Of a stretch of DNA of 64,000 bases, positions 39,866 through 53,590 are shown piece by piece. Positions within the stretch are counted from its first letter, which is position 1. Each line of letters starts with the position of its first letter. The DNA is from Neocallimastix lanati (nom. inval.). Lineage: Eukaryota; Neocallimastigomycota; Neocallimastigomycetes; Neocallimastigales; Neocallimastigaceae. The stretch lies in the NCBI GenBank assembly GCA_016946835.1, contig JACVTC010000073.1, positions 411,501 through 475,500 of the forward strand. The letters run 5' to 3'. The translations under genes and the position numbers were made by a program. The notes under the pieces were generated by a model. That model was not told the origin of the DNA. It was given only the letters and a program-made list of their open reading frames with translations, and did no database searches.

Positions 39866-42800
39866 TACGGCATAAACTAAATAAAATGGTCAAGAAAAAA
39901 ATAATTGTTAATGAAATTTGATATATTTTAAAGTTTATCTTTATTTTATTTTTTATTTTCCATTGAAAAATAGTTTCTTTCTTTTCATATTAACACAATA
40001 TACAAGATTTAGTAATTATATATTTAAATATTTTTAATTGCTGATCAATTATTCAAATAACTATTTTTTAAAATAAATTTTTTATTGTTTTAAATGGTAG
40101 TACAAATAGATAATTTACTATATATTACATAAATTATTTTCATTTCTTTTTTTATTATTTATTATTTAGATAGGAATTAATCTGTATTTTTCTTTAATAA
40201 ATGATTAAATATTAAAAAAGTATAAAAAAAAAAAATTTTTTTTATATTAATCTTTAAAGTTTTTATATTATAATTTGTATATCAAGGGATTGATTGAAAA
40301 AAGCCAATAAATTTAATTATTGTTATAACTATATGTAGGAAATCTATTAAATTATGATAAGTTTGAGTACTTTATGGTATAATAATAAGAATAATAAATT
40401 TAAGGGATATTATTATTTATTATTTTTTGGGTATCACACATTACTCATGCTCTTTTATAAGAGATTATTAATCATTATTACTAGTTTGGTTTTTGAATAT
40501 ACTTTCCAGGTAATAATTTTACTATTTTGTTATAAAAAAAATTATGAAAAAGGAGTTTTAATATTATTTTATTATTTTTATATGTAAATGGTATTATTAA
40601 TATATATAATATATAATTCATATATGATTCTCTGAATATTATAGCTATTTTATTTATTTATTTTTTTTTGTTTATCATGAGTAGAAATTATTAAAAAAGA
40701 AGTATTTTAAAAACATTTTAAGAACACTTATTTTAAATTTAAAAATTATTATTCTATATTTTACTTTTATTTCTTTATTAATTAAAAATAAATCATTATA
40801 TAAATAAAACTGAGTCACTCACAGTAAATATAAAATTTATTATTGTTATTATTTTTATAATTATTTTTATTATTATCTTTATTATTACTATAAATATTAT
40901 TTACTATTTTAAGTTATTTATGATTATTATAATTTTATGATTACTATTATAATAAATTATTATCATCAATTATATATTAACTATACCCTTCGGCTAATAT
41001 AAGAAATAGTAATAAAATTTTATATATTTATGAATTTTAGCATTTATTCATTCATTTCAATTTATATTAATAAACATTATGTAATTTAATATAAATAAAA
41101 TTATTTATTTATTTTTTTTTTTTAAAATTTAATATTCATTCCTTTTCTAAAAAAAAAAATTTGTTATAAACTTTAATATATATGAATAATAAATGTTATT
41201 AAGTATATAAGCATATTATCAATATATACAATATATACATTATTTTTAATTATTTTAAAGTTTTTTTTTTTTTTTTTTGAATATTTAATAATATTCATAT
41301 TATATTAAAATTTTCTATTTTCAATTATGCAATTATATTAATGAACATTTTCATAATACTTGTTTAATATTAAAAAGTTTAAAAAATATATTAAAAATTA
41401 TGTTTAACACCTTAAAATAAAAATTTAAAAAAAAAAAAAAATTGATTTTTAATATAAAATTATTATTTTAATTAAGATGAGTTGTAAATATTTCAATATA
41501 ATGCTAATATATGCATGTAACTGTTTTCTGTATTAAAATATATAATGGATAAACTTTAATTAATATTAATATAAAGATATGAGTTTTTTTTGTATTTTTT
41601 AACTCATTTATATTATATAATAAATTACAATTAATTGTGTTATTCAAATTTCTTATTTAAACCTTATTAACTTTTAAAGTTGGAAAAACCAATTTAATAT
41701 TTAATTATTTTTTTATGTTATAATATAATTTATATATATTTTAATATATTCATATTAACACAATATTTTGTAAATTAAATTATAAAACTAGAGACGATTA
41801 CACATAGTTATGAAATTTTATAAAAATTATTCAATATAATTTTAATTATTATAGTTTTACTTTTTCATTATTATCCAACAACTTATTTATATTAATATAA
41901 ACTTATTTATATTAATATATATATATTTTTTTTAAAAAAAGCAAATGGAAATAAAATAACCAAATTTATTTTTTATATAAAAAATTAATATATTTAATCT
42001 TTTTTGTTATAATTAAATGTGAATATTTATATAAAACATTTGAAAATTTATCCATATATTATAATATAACCAAATTAAATCAATTTAAATTATTCATTAT
42101 TTATTTTAATATAATCAGTAATATTCTTAATATATAATATATTAATTCTAAATTTTAAAAATTATCTTTTTTTGTTTTTATTATCAAAATTCTTTTTTAT
42201 ATTTTTTTTTATATAAATTTCATAATATAATATAATTTATAAAGTAAAAAAAAACTAAATATTAATACTATTTGCTATTAACATTATATATATGGTAAAA
42301 TAATCTATTGTAAAGTGTAAAATAGGATTATTATATATATTTAAATAATGAATGGAAATTTTATAAATAGTAAATATATTGTTTAATTAAAATAATCATT
42401 CATAAATTATATTATAAAATAAAGTTTATATAAATTATTTATATTTTCGTTACTAATTTTCTATTGTTTAATTATATAATGATTTAAAAGTATTATTTTT
42501 TTTTTTAATAATTATATTAAATTTTTTTTTGGTATATATATTTAACAAAAAATCATCAAAAAAAAAAATTTTTTTTTTTTCGATATAGTAATAAAATAGA
42601 TTATAAAGGTTCTTAAAAAATAAAGTATTTTATAGAGTTATAGAAATATAATTTTTTTTTTATCTTTCTTGTGAAGAAAGTATTAATATTAAAAAAAAAA
42701 AAAAAAAAACAAAGCGGAAGTGATATAAAATTATTATTATACCAATTTATTATATATATTAAAAGAAATTAATATATATGTTCATATACTTTAAAAAAAT

Positions 42801-42969
42801 ATAAAAAAATGCATTTATAGACAAAATTAAATTTATAATATATGAATAATTAAAATTATTAAAAGAGAATAAGAAAATCATTTAAAAAAAATTAATACAT
42901 TTTGAATAAATTAAAAAAAAATCTTTATAATAGTATATAGAATAAAATAATCATAATAAATAATATAAA

Positions 42970-44272
42970 ATGGCTGCAGTTACTGTTCAAAGAAACGAAA
43001 TAGAAAATTCTAATAAGGATAAGTTAACTACTTATACTTATACTATTTCTCAATCATATTTCATTGATAGTTTATATGGTAATTAAAGTCTTTAATTATA
43101 TATATTTATATATTTATATATATAAATTAATAAAAGATATATTTTATTAATATTTAATATTAAATTTATTATTAGATATTGCTTGTACAATATTAAATGA
43201 AAGTCCAATATGGAATAAACAGTCATCTACAAATCAAGAAAGTCTTTGTTCCTTAAGAAGTTTTATTGTTAAAATTACTGAATCTTCGAATACTACCATT
43301 ACTACTTTTCAGGTAGCTTTGTATTACTTATTACAATTACACCAAAGAATTCAAAATATAAGTGGAACTTCTAAAAAACAAAGATTGTATACCGCCTTAT
43401 GTGGTAGAAGAATGTTTTTAGCTGCATTGATTATTGCTTCAAAATATGCCACTGATCGTGCCCTTTCCTCTGGAACATGGGCTACTCATATTATTGGTAA
43501 AAATAATGGAATCAGAAATGTTAGTGAGGTAAATTCAATTCAACAAGAATTTTTATCAATTATGGAATATGAATTATTTATTCATTATGAAAATTTCAAT
43601 CATTGGATGGATGAATTAAAGGAATACACTATAATAAAATACAAATACCTAAGTTCAAACAATCAAAAGCAAGTAATGCAATGGAAAGCTCAACAATCTT
43701 ATTGGTTTAAAAGACTTTCTATTGCAGCTAATATGAAACAAACAAATATAGAAAACATTTCATCACCTTCTAATAATAATTCAAGTATAAGCAATGTTTC
43801 AACCTCATCACAAAATACAAGTAATGTCATTAGTAATCCATTCTTGGTCTTCTATCAAAACAAGAAAACATCATTACCTTCTCCAACATCACCTGTTACT
43901 AAAAAGAATACTGCAAATAATTCATCTGAAATAATAAATACCCCAAGATCTCAAGTTATGCCTGTTAAGAAAATATTACCAAACCCACAAATGTTGAATA
44001 ATCAACAAAGAAGCAATTGTGTTAAAAGAGTACCATTACCTACCTATGTCATAAATAATAATACATTAACTCCTTTATCAGTGAATTCCACACCTAATGT
44101 TCATAATAAACTAAATAATTATAATGTGTACCTTAGAACTACTGTTAATTGCAATAATAAAAGAACTCGTTCTTCTATTGAATATTACCCAATAGAAAAA
44201 AAAATAAAATATTGTAATCAAGTTATTACTACTCCTCCATCAAATTCTAGAATGTTTATTAATATTAATTAG
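42970..44272 (+). CDS. Pcl-type cyclin (PHO80/PCL family), two exons
   Basis: Predicted regulatory subunit of a Pho85/CDK5-type cyclin-dependent kinase. Exons are 42970-43078 and 43176-44272, joined by a 97-nt GTAATT...TTAG intron in phase 1; the product is 401 residues. The cyclin box spans about residues 58-185. It has the family hallmarks: a hydrophobic helix around VALYYLLQLHQR, the segment RRMFLAALIIASKYATDR (the usual FLASLILSAKF region of yeast Pcl1), GTWATHI, then VNSIQQEFLSIMEYELFI. The remaining 215 residues are Asn/Ser/Pro-rich with several SP and TP sites (SPTSP, TPRS, TPPS) that could be phosphorylated by its own kinase. The ATG at 42970 opens the only frame leading cleanly into the box. 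The cyclin assignment is firm; the subclass (Pcl1/2 versus Pcl5/Clg1-like) is not. The last 20 codons and the 3' UTR are tandemly duplicated. Confidence 0.9.
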
Positions 44273-44355
44273 ATTATAACATTAAATGTTATTACTCCTT
44301 ATCCATCTAATTTCTAATTCTAGAATGTTTATTAATATTAACTAGATTATTACAT
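44222..44355 (+). repeat. Tandem duplication covering the cyclin 3' end
   Basis: Copy 1 (44222-44287) holds the last codons and stop of the cyclin. Copy 2 (44288-44355) repeats GTTATTACT, CCATC, AATTCTAGAATGTTTATTAA and TATTAACTAG downstream as non-coding sequence. The second copy has a short insertion and several substitutions. Confidence 0.85.
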
Positions 44356-45838
44356 ATTTATAATAATATGTATAAAACATACATAGAATACATATATTAT
44401 ATATATAATACATAATAGCGCATAAATAGTTAAAAATATATCTTAATATAGAATCGCATAACTAATTTAATTTATTTTTTTTTTATTTATATTAACTTGA
44501 AAACTAGTTTTGAAAATATCATTTTTTTTATTATCATCTATTTAATTTTGTTTTTTAATTTTTAATTTTTTTTTAAATTATAGCTTTAGAAATATAGAAT
44601 AAAACTTTATTTGTATACCAAACAAAAAAAAAAAAACATAAAGTTTATTTATTCCTTTTTAAAAAGGAAAGAAAAACTAAAAATATTATAGATTTATTTA
44701 AACTCAAATAAAACATAATAAAAATAACAAAAGAAAATTGAAATATAAAAATATAATAAAAAAGATAATAATTATAAGTGTTCTATTATTAAGTAATTAA
44801 AAATTTATGAAAGTGTAATAATACGTAAATCTGGAAGTTTTTAATAATTATTTTATAATATAATTTGTTAATTTATATTAATGTTTTTTTTTTTTTTTTT
44901 TTTTTCTTTTTTAATAATAAATATTTTTATTTAATTTTAAAAAGTTATAGAAATTATTAAAATTATTATAAATTAATATAATACTAAAAGTCTTTTTCAA
45001 ATTTTATTATTGAAATTTAAATTCTCAAAATGTAAAAATTATATATAAATATTTATTTAATTTTTTTTATTTTTATTTTTCTTTTTACATTACTATATTA
45101 ATTTATATTGTAACTTGATTCATTTAAATTATCGAAGTTTTTATTAATTTTTTATTTTTATTTTTATTTTTTTTTTATTATATTAGGTTTTCTGATATAT
45201 TATCATTTTTTTTTATTTTTTTATTTTTTTATATTTTTTTTTTGCTATTTTAGAGTTATATTAATCTCCCAAACTCTTCAAGTTTTTAGTTTTATTATTT
45301 TCATTATGGATTAATATTATTAAAGAATATTCGATTATTATTATTATTATTATTATCAAATTTGTTTTTAACAATGCAATTAAAATAAAAAACTATTATA
45401 TATTATAATTTTATATACATAATTGTAAATTTTATCGGTTTAAAGTTGTTATCTAAAATACTAAATTTAAATGTCATTTTTTATTTAAATTTTTATAATT
45501 TTATCATTAAATACATTTATTATTATACTTTTGAGATTCGATAGCCTTCAAAATAATTTTTATCTTTTAATATATATATATATAAATGTTCATATTATTA
45601 ATATATATGTTATTAATATTAATCAAAGAACAAATTTATTTCAAAATACCTAAATTTTGATTATTTATCTTAAAGTAATCTATATATCATATATACATAT
45701 AAGAAGTTTTAATATAATAAAGGAAATAATAGATTAATAGAAATAATATCGATAATATAAAGGAATATATAAAAATATATAATATAAAATAAAAAATTAA
45801 ATATTCCAATAGTATATTAAGTTAAAAAAAAGTCGCAT

Positions 45839-45883
<45 letters not shown>

Positions 45884-46132
45884 ATTTCTATAAAATTTAA
45901 ATTATAGATATATTAATTTTAAAGAAATATATATGAATTATACAGTTTGCAAATATATATAAATATAAAATATTTTAAAAATTATAAATGATCCACAAGT
46001 GTAATGACAAAAAAAGTTTTTATAATATTTATTTTAAATTTATAAAAATTTTATAAAATTTTAATATTTTATTTTATTTTTATTATTGTAATAATTAATT
46101 CATGTTTTATTAATATTTATTAATATTTTTTC

Positions 46133-46179
<47 letters not shown>

Positions 46180-46867
46180 AATATGAATATAAATATTAAT
46201 ACTAAAAATTGAGCATTTTATTTTATAATATTTATTTTTATTTAAGAATTACATTAATACCATTTAGTATAACTCATAAAATAAATTATTATAAATAAAA
46301 ATTAATCATAATAAATAATGGTTATAAATATTAAAAATAAACTCATTATTATGTTATTAAAAATATTGTAAAAGAACTTATTTAAAAATTTTTTAAAGTT
46401 TCACATTCAAAAAAAAAAAAAAATAGTTTATCCCATGTGAAAATCTTTTTTATTGAGGTCTACCGTCTACTATTATACTTATAATATTAAAATAATAATA
46501 ATAAATATTGTTAAATTAAACTATACAAGTATAAATATGAAATTATTATTAAATGATGATAAAACAGTGATGAACAAAAAAAAAAATATCCTATTTAAAA
46601 TAATTTAAACAAAGATGGTATTATTATACCATTTATTAGTTTTATTTTATTCTTATAATTATTTACTTTAATCAGATTTTTTTTATATTTAATCAATAAA
46701 AACAATTTTAAAATGTTTTTTTTTTTTTTAAATATTATTTGTAAAATTTTAAAAGGAGAATTATTATTAAAATTTAAAATTTAAAACATTGAAATAGTTG
46801 TGTACTAGTATATTATTACCTTGTTTTAAAAGAACAATGATAAAAAAGAAAAAAAAAGAATTAGAAA

Positions 46868-46919
<52 letters not shown>

Positions 46920-47324
46920 ATATTATAAAATTTTTATATTTATATATATAGTACTTTAATAAAATTTATTTTAATTTATTGTATTATAATATAAATTTTA
47001 TTTTTTTATTTAATATTCGAATAAGTTTTTTATTTTATTTTATTTTATTTTTTTTTTTTTTATTTTATTTTTGCTATAATCTTGATGATTTCTTATACAA
47101 TGCCAATTAATTGAATTAAACTTTATCAACTTATAATTATAAAAACAATTAAATCTATATATTAAAATATATATTGATAAAATAAATACAGAAAAGTTGA
47201 AATCTTATACTAAAAATAAATGTGTGTTTATTATTAATAAAGGTTTGAGATGAAATAACCTTTTATTATTAATTAAATATAACTAATGCTAATGGATGCA
47301 AAGTAATATATTTAAAATATAACT

Positions 47325-47362
<38 letters not shown>

Positions 47363-47896
47363 TTTTTGTTTATTATAATAAATAACGTATTTACTGCGAG
47401 TTCATACAAATATTAAAAATATTTTTTTTTATACTATTTAAAGTAAAAATTAATTAAAATCTAAATAAATAACAGTTTAATTTTTAATTAAAATTTCTAT
47501 TAGAAAAATAATTAAATTAATTAATTAAAAATAAAAATAAATAATAAACTATGTTTGCTAATTTAATATAATATTCTATATTTATGATAAAATAATTATA
47601 CATATAATTAATGTAAAAAGTTATGAACTACAATTCAAAATTTATAATAATAATTGATATCTGAAATATAGTTATCCCTGTAAAAAAAGAACTTACAGGT
47701 ATTACTTCTTTAGGTTATTAAATATAATATATTACTTTTTAAAATTAAATAAATAAAAAAGTTTAATTATAGAATTATGTAGGTTAATATAGGCTATATA
47801 TGAATATATTTTTTAAAATTTTTTTTTTTTTTTTTTTAAATATTTTCTTTAATATTCATTTCCATAGTATTTATATTAAAAAAAAATAAATCGTAA
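44356..47896. other. Intergenic spacer, cyclin to WDR27
   Basis: AT-rich with T runs at 45841-45876 and 46135-46178, an AAAT microsatellite at 46867-46918 and a 7-bp stem (CCTGTAA/TTACAGG) near 47675-47699. No gene or clear promoter element seen. Confidence 0.7.
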
Positions 47897-50800
47897 ATGC
47901 TAACAAATAGTGTAAAAAAAATAAATAAGGAGCATATAATTAAAGAACATGAGAAAAAGGAAAAAAAAATTTTTAATTTAAAACTTCTATCAAAAATAAA
48001 TTTAAACTATTTACCAAGAAACAGTGAATTGACTATTTCATCTAAATTTGTCGCATGCCCATTAAAAAATAGCATCTTTAGTGGTCAATCTCGTAGATAT
48101 CGTAATGTTCTTTCCCGACAATGTCATGTTGATCATTTATTAAGTAGGAGAAAAGTGACATCTTATGACGAAAGAGGGGAGGATGAAGAAGAAAATCATT
48201 TTAATGAAATATATTCTTTAATTAATATTAATGATATCTATCATCAAAATAATGATATAAAAAATAGTTTAACTAAAGATTTAAATAATAAATCAAAAGA
48301 AGATTTCTCTTATGATTTAAAATATAAATATGGTATTAGCTTGAATCATAATGATCCTATTACAGCTGTCACTATGAGTTCCTCTGTTGTGGATTCATGT
48401 TCTTTTTTTATTACTTGTTCAAGGAGCAAAATGATTATATCATTATTAAATGTAATGAATCTAGAATTGATAAATGAAGAGGAAATTGAAACAGGATTTG
48501 GTGAAGTCGATTGGGTTACTATAGATAAAAGTGATCAATGGATTGCTATGGGTGTAGATAGAGATATTTATGTGATAGAGTGGAGTACTTTAAAAATAAT
48601 AAAGCTGGAAGGTCATAAAGAAAGAGTGACTAATGTTTTATTTTTTTATACTTTGGCAGATCCGTCGCAAGAGTATCAATCATTTTTATGCTTATTATCA
48701 TTGAGTGAAGATAGAACTTTTATAAGTAATTTTTTAATTATTTTTTTTTTTTTATTTTATTTTTATTTTATTTTATATTTATTTTTATTTTATTTTTATT
48801 TTATTTTTATTTTATTTTTATTTTATTTTTATTTTATTTTTATTTTTATTTTATTTTATTTTTATTTTATTTTTTATTATTTTTATTTTTTTATTTTTTA
48901 TTATTTTAATTTTATTTTTTTATTTGTCTGATATTATTATATCATATATTTCATATATTTAAATTAATTAAATACTGAACATTTTTTTTTTTATAAAAAT
49001 TTTTTTATCTAAAATAAAATATAAAGTTTTCATTTTTAACAATTTACTAATATTTTTATTTTATTTAACTTTTATTATATATAAATATATAAATATTAAA
49101 TGTATAAATATATAAATATATAAATATAAATATATAAATATATAAATATATAAATATATAAATATATAAATATAAATATATAAATATAAAAATATAAAAA
49201 TATATAAATATATATAAATATATAAATTTATATTTGTATATTAAATAACTATGAAATACATATATTTAAAAATATCATTCAATTAATAATTTATATATTC
49301 ATGATATATATATATATATAATATACTATTTAAATTGGATTATTGTTATTTTATGATAATTACATATAATGTTATTAATTAATAGTATGGGATTTTCAAA
49401 ATGAAAGTTGTATTTATCAATCAGAAATATTATCACCACTACCGCTATCAAGTGTAGTAATTGATCAAAACAGAAATAGAGTAATAATTGGTGGAGCAGA
49501 TGGTCGTCTACGATTTTTTGATTTAAATACATTAAGAACAAAAATGATATGTGAACCACGTTGTATTCATGTTACTGATTTGTCAAATTATTGGAAGGAA
49601 ACAATAGAACAGGATTTAGATGAATTAAATAAAAATAATAATAAAAATGAAAGAAAAGCAATTGATATTAATGTTGTTAGTAGTCTTCCAAAATGGCGAA
49701 TGAATTTAAGAGGAGAGGATAATAATTATGATGATTTAAGAAATTCAGAATTTAAGAAAAAAGATACACATAATATCGATTTCGGGAATGATAATGGTAT
49801 TTTAAATATTCATTTCTTACCTCAGTCATTTTCCATTAAAAAATCCATTCAATCTAAATTTCAAGAATCATCAAACGGTTATGATGTTTCATTTTCTTCT
49901 TCTTCATCTTCTTCACATGATAAAATAAAAACAAAATCATCTTATCTTTTGGTTGGCATGACTCAAGGTATTATTATTTTGGATTCTGATAATTATAATA
50001 TCTTATATCATTATAATCTTCATGAAATTCCTCTCAGTCGTTTTACTGAGAAAAAAAATCCAAATTCATCTCAAGATCAAATAGAATATTCTATGTCATT
50101 AGTGGATGGTTATCATTTTTTTAATTTTACAAATTCAACTTTAATAACGTTAAGTCATCGGTTTAATCAATCTATGGATATTTTAGAGCTTTCAGTAGCT
50201 CAGGATATTGCTAAGCGCGATTTTCTAAAATTTTCAGAGGAAGAAGTTGATGAATTATGTAAGGATTATATAAATAATAAAATTGATTTTCAGGAATTAA
50301 TCTACAAAGTAACAGAAAAAAATGTAAAAGGTTATTGGTCAAGGAACGTTTATAATGATATCGTGAATGAATTTACTATCATGGGTATCACTACGTTGGA
50401 ACAAATAAAAGATCATATTGAAGCTGATTTTAATCCAAAAATTCCAAAATTTGTTTTATCCTTTTTAAAATACTTTTTGGAGCGGCTAAGTCTTTTCAAA
50501 AAAAAATTATTATCTGGTTTAGATCATTTTTCTTCATCTTCTTTCCCTTTAGAGAATATTAATTCAATAGAGCCTACGTCTCTATATGCCTCAAAATGTG
50601 AAAAAATTCATCCAGATTCTCCTTTGAAATGGGCATTTCTTGAGAATAAATTAAAGGACGGAAAGCTGAAAAAAAAAACAACAGTTGGAGGTTTAGGTGT
50701 TTTGGATGTTATGAATCAACCAATTACTTTCCATACCCATGTTAAATCTTCTGGCTATTCCACGGTACCTACAAGTTTAGCATATGCAAAAAATTTCTCA

Positions 50801-52414
50801 AATAAATCGAAATCAAAAAAATTGATGAAAAAGCCCTCTTCCGCTTCCGGCCGTATGTCAACTACATCTGGTCGAGGTCTTTCCTCTCTTTCTTTGAAAT
50901 CATCTAAATCTCTACCAGAAATAAAATCCAAAGAACTAAAAAAGTTAGGAAGGCCATCTTCTTCATCATCATCTACTTCTCGTACTATAAATGATAATTT
51001 AATTAAAAGACCAACTTCTAGTCAAAGTAATATTGATTTTAATTCAAATGATGATGATATCATCACATCAATGTCTTCTTTAAATTTTGATGTACCTAAT
51101 GAATTTAAGTCTTATGATAAATGTAAAGGTTGCTTTAAATTTAGGATAGAGTACAGTCCAAATTGTATTCAACAGGCAGGCTCTATATCTTCTGTCAATT
51201 ACAATTATGATGGAAGCTATATTGCTTCATCCTCAATTAATGGTTCCGCTTGTATTTATAAATATAAATATAAACCAAAAGAAAAAGGTATCCTCTATAA
51301 CTGGAATTGGAAATATTCTAGAGAGTTAGTGGGTCATAATAATTCAATTACTAATATTAGATGGGGTGCTAAAAATAGTCATGAATTGAATAAGCTATTA
51401 GGAGGTGAAACTCAATTACTAATTACTAGTTCTAAAGATAATACAGCAAGACTTTGGTCATTAAATAAAACAGATCCTTTACTTGTTTTTAAATATATTC
51501 ATGGTACTCCTAAAAATCATCAGCTTTCTTCATCAAAAACTTCAACTCATGGTTCTGTTTTTACTTATGAAATTAAAGATGCATCATTATTTTACCAAAA
51601 TCATTTTGTAGTACTTCTTCATCATAATAAACTTTATTTCTATCGTTATTTGCTACAGAAACAAGAATCAGGTTCAGTTAAGCCTCATCAAAATAATAAT
51701 AAATATAAAATCACTACTTCCTTTACTACAGATGCACAATACTTCACCGCTTTCTCATGTATTAATAATAATTTATCCCATTTATTGTTGACTGCATCCT
51801 CTGATAAGTCGGTTAGTATTTTATAAATACATAGAAAATTTAATAAAAACTTAATATAATAATTTTTTTAATTAAATATATCATTAATTCATATTATATA
51901 TTCCCAAAAAAAAAAAAAAAAAAAAAAAAAAATTTATATATTTATATCATTATTACTATTTTTGTTATTTTAGATTAATATATATGATGCAAATGTAAAT
52001 AAAAATATACTAAGTATACCAAATGCTTCTAAAGGGAAACCGATTAATTCTATTATTTTAGCTGATTATGAAACTCCATGCTCAAATTTCCATGATGGAT
52101 TTTTAACTTGTTCCATTAATGATTCTATTCGTTGGTGGGATATAAGAACACAACATAATGTCAGAGTATTTGAAGGCCATTCACGTTCTAAATATCCAAT
52201 ACGATGTTCCATTTCGCCATGTGGTCGTTATATTTCCAGTGGTAGTGAAGATAATGGATTCTATATATGGGATGTCAGAACAAGTAATACTCTCGCTAAA
52301 GTATCTGGTGGCCATACTGATGCTGTTATAGATGTTGCATTTAATCCAAAATTTGCGGAATTATCTACTGCGTCTCTTGATGGAAAAGTTAGATTCTATA
52401 CTGAAATTGATTAA
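47897..52414 (+). CDS. WDR27: WD-repeat protein, WDR27 orthologue, three exons
   Basis: Exons 47897-48725, 49386-51811 and 51974-52414 give 1231 residues. The introns are 660 and 162 nt (GTAATT...ATAG, phase 1; GTTAGT...TTAG, phase 0). An N-terminal WD40 propeller covers about residues 145-330; exon joining restores EDRTFIIWDF. After it comes GGADGRLRFFDL, then a linker. A second propeller runs from about 855 to the C-terminus, with ARLWSL, SIRWWDIRTQ, FEGH, SPCGRYISSGSEDN and GHTDAV.DVAFNP. This layout, the linker motif FHTHVKSSGYSTVP and the ending TASLDGKVRFY match vertebrate WDR27, as I remember it. It is longer than the roughly 830-residue human protein because of an acidic/coiled N-terminal leader, a helical insertion at about 549-652 and a Ser/Lys-rich stretch at about 745-850. 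Its biochemical role is poorly known. I infer a scaffold, perhaps linked to cilia because of its phylogenetic spread. An in-frame TAA sits directly before the chosen ATG. Confidence 0.9.
48745..49240. repeat. TTTTA and ATAAAT repeats inside WDR27 intron 1
   Basis: Intron 1 begins with an array of TTTTA/TTTTTA units (about 48745-48925). Later it holds ATATAAAT-type units (about 49080-49235). Together they explain why this intron is far longer than the others in the window. Confidence 0.85.
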
Positions 52415-52476
52415 TTGATACCAGTAGAGAATAATTATTTATGATTAATATGAATAATTTTTATTATAAATTTTTA

Positions 52477-52512
<36 letters not shown>

Positions 52513-53535
52513 ATTTTATTCCTTATAAAAGATATTTTATAAGATAATGAATAATTAATTTTTTTTATAAGTATATATATTTTCCTTTTTTTATGTTATT
52601 AAAGATAGTAAAGTTAATATAAATTATACCAAAAGAAATATATATGTATATTTCATTTAATAATACCATTTATATATTTTTGTATTTATATTTGTTTATA
52701 AAATTTTTTATTTATAACTTATATATTACTCATATATATTTTTCATATAATATATACTAACTGTATATATAAATTTTGTATTACCTAATATTTATAAATG
52801 ATAAAAGTGCTATATTATAAAATAATAAAATCTATACCAAAATATTTAATTCAATTTTTTTTTTTTTTTGAATATAAATTAATTCAAATGAATTATTAAT
52901 AATAAATTCTACGAGCAGGGTTGTACTAGATTTATGTATAATAAATCGCCTGAAAGGGGAATCAACTTTACTCTTATAAAGTAGATCCACAGTACTGGTA
53001 CAAAATAGTAGTAAAGTTATATTTTGTGTTAATTAATAACATTATGCGCAATGGTAATGTTATTGGTAAAAATTTTTTTTTTTTTGTGATCATTCACTGC
53101 GGAATATAATGGTGCATTTTTGGAACGTTTTAAATAAGTTACACCTAAGAATAAGTAATACATTTTCATTGTATTTCTATTATCATATAGTATTACTACT
53201 CTCATGTAAGAATCTATTGTATTCAATTGTATTTCAACTATATATTTCATGTATCCCGTTGTAAGAGATTGATTCACTTTAAATCTTATAGTAATTTATT
53301 TAACTCTTTACTAATTTTGTGCCATTATATTTCATCAATTCAATCATAGTCATTAAATACTTTATGATATTCTTTATGATATTCAAATTAAATATTATCC
53401 TGAAATAAGTGCTAAATCAAATTATTTTTCAATTATTCAACAAATTACTAATTATTGAAATTATTTACTCCAAAAAGATATAAAATTATTACAATTCTCA
53501 TTATACTCAAGACTTTATAATAAAAACTGACTTTT
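52415..53535. other. Spacer with an unidentified complex island (52,905-53,350)
   Basis: After an A run (52480-52510) and AT sequence comes about 450 bp of more complex sequence. On the minus strand it has a frame at 53029-53277 (83 codons, with YLKRSKNAPLYSAV) that I cannot assign with confidence. It could be a transposon remnant, since copia RNase H linkers have a YLKGTKN motif, or a 5' part of the adjoining LINE relic. Confidence 0.4.
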
Positions 53536-53590
53536 ATTTTTTTATTTTATTTTAGTTTATTACTTTTTAGTTTTTTATTACTATTATTCA

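Larger units (their letters stand above)
29020..42969. other. AT-rich gene-free spacer, about 14 kb
   Basis: No supportable gene on either strand. Contents: AAT/AAAT repeats near 30238-30330 and 31252-31315; a 32-bp inverted repeat at 33033-33113; a short inverted repeat at 37473-37504; an AAAT run near 39381-39425; a duplicated block at about 39503-39600 and 39776-39865. Longer open frames here are translations of homopolymers or of AT-only sequence. A slightly less biased 77-codon frame at 40354-40587 was not accepted as a gene. Confidence 0.65.

Noticed and set aside
40354-40587. 77-codon frame beginning MISLSTLWYN
   Set aside because: Slightly more complex than background but with no recognisable motif, no splice-linked exons and a hydrophobic bias expected of T-rich sequence.
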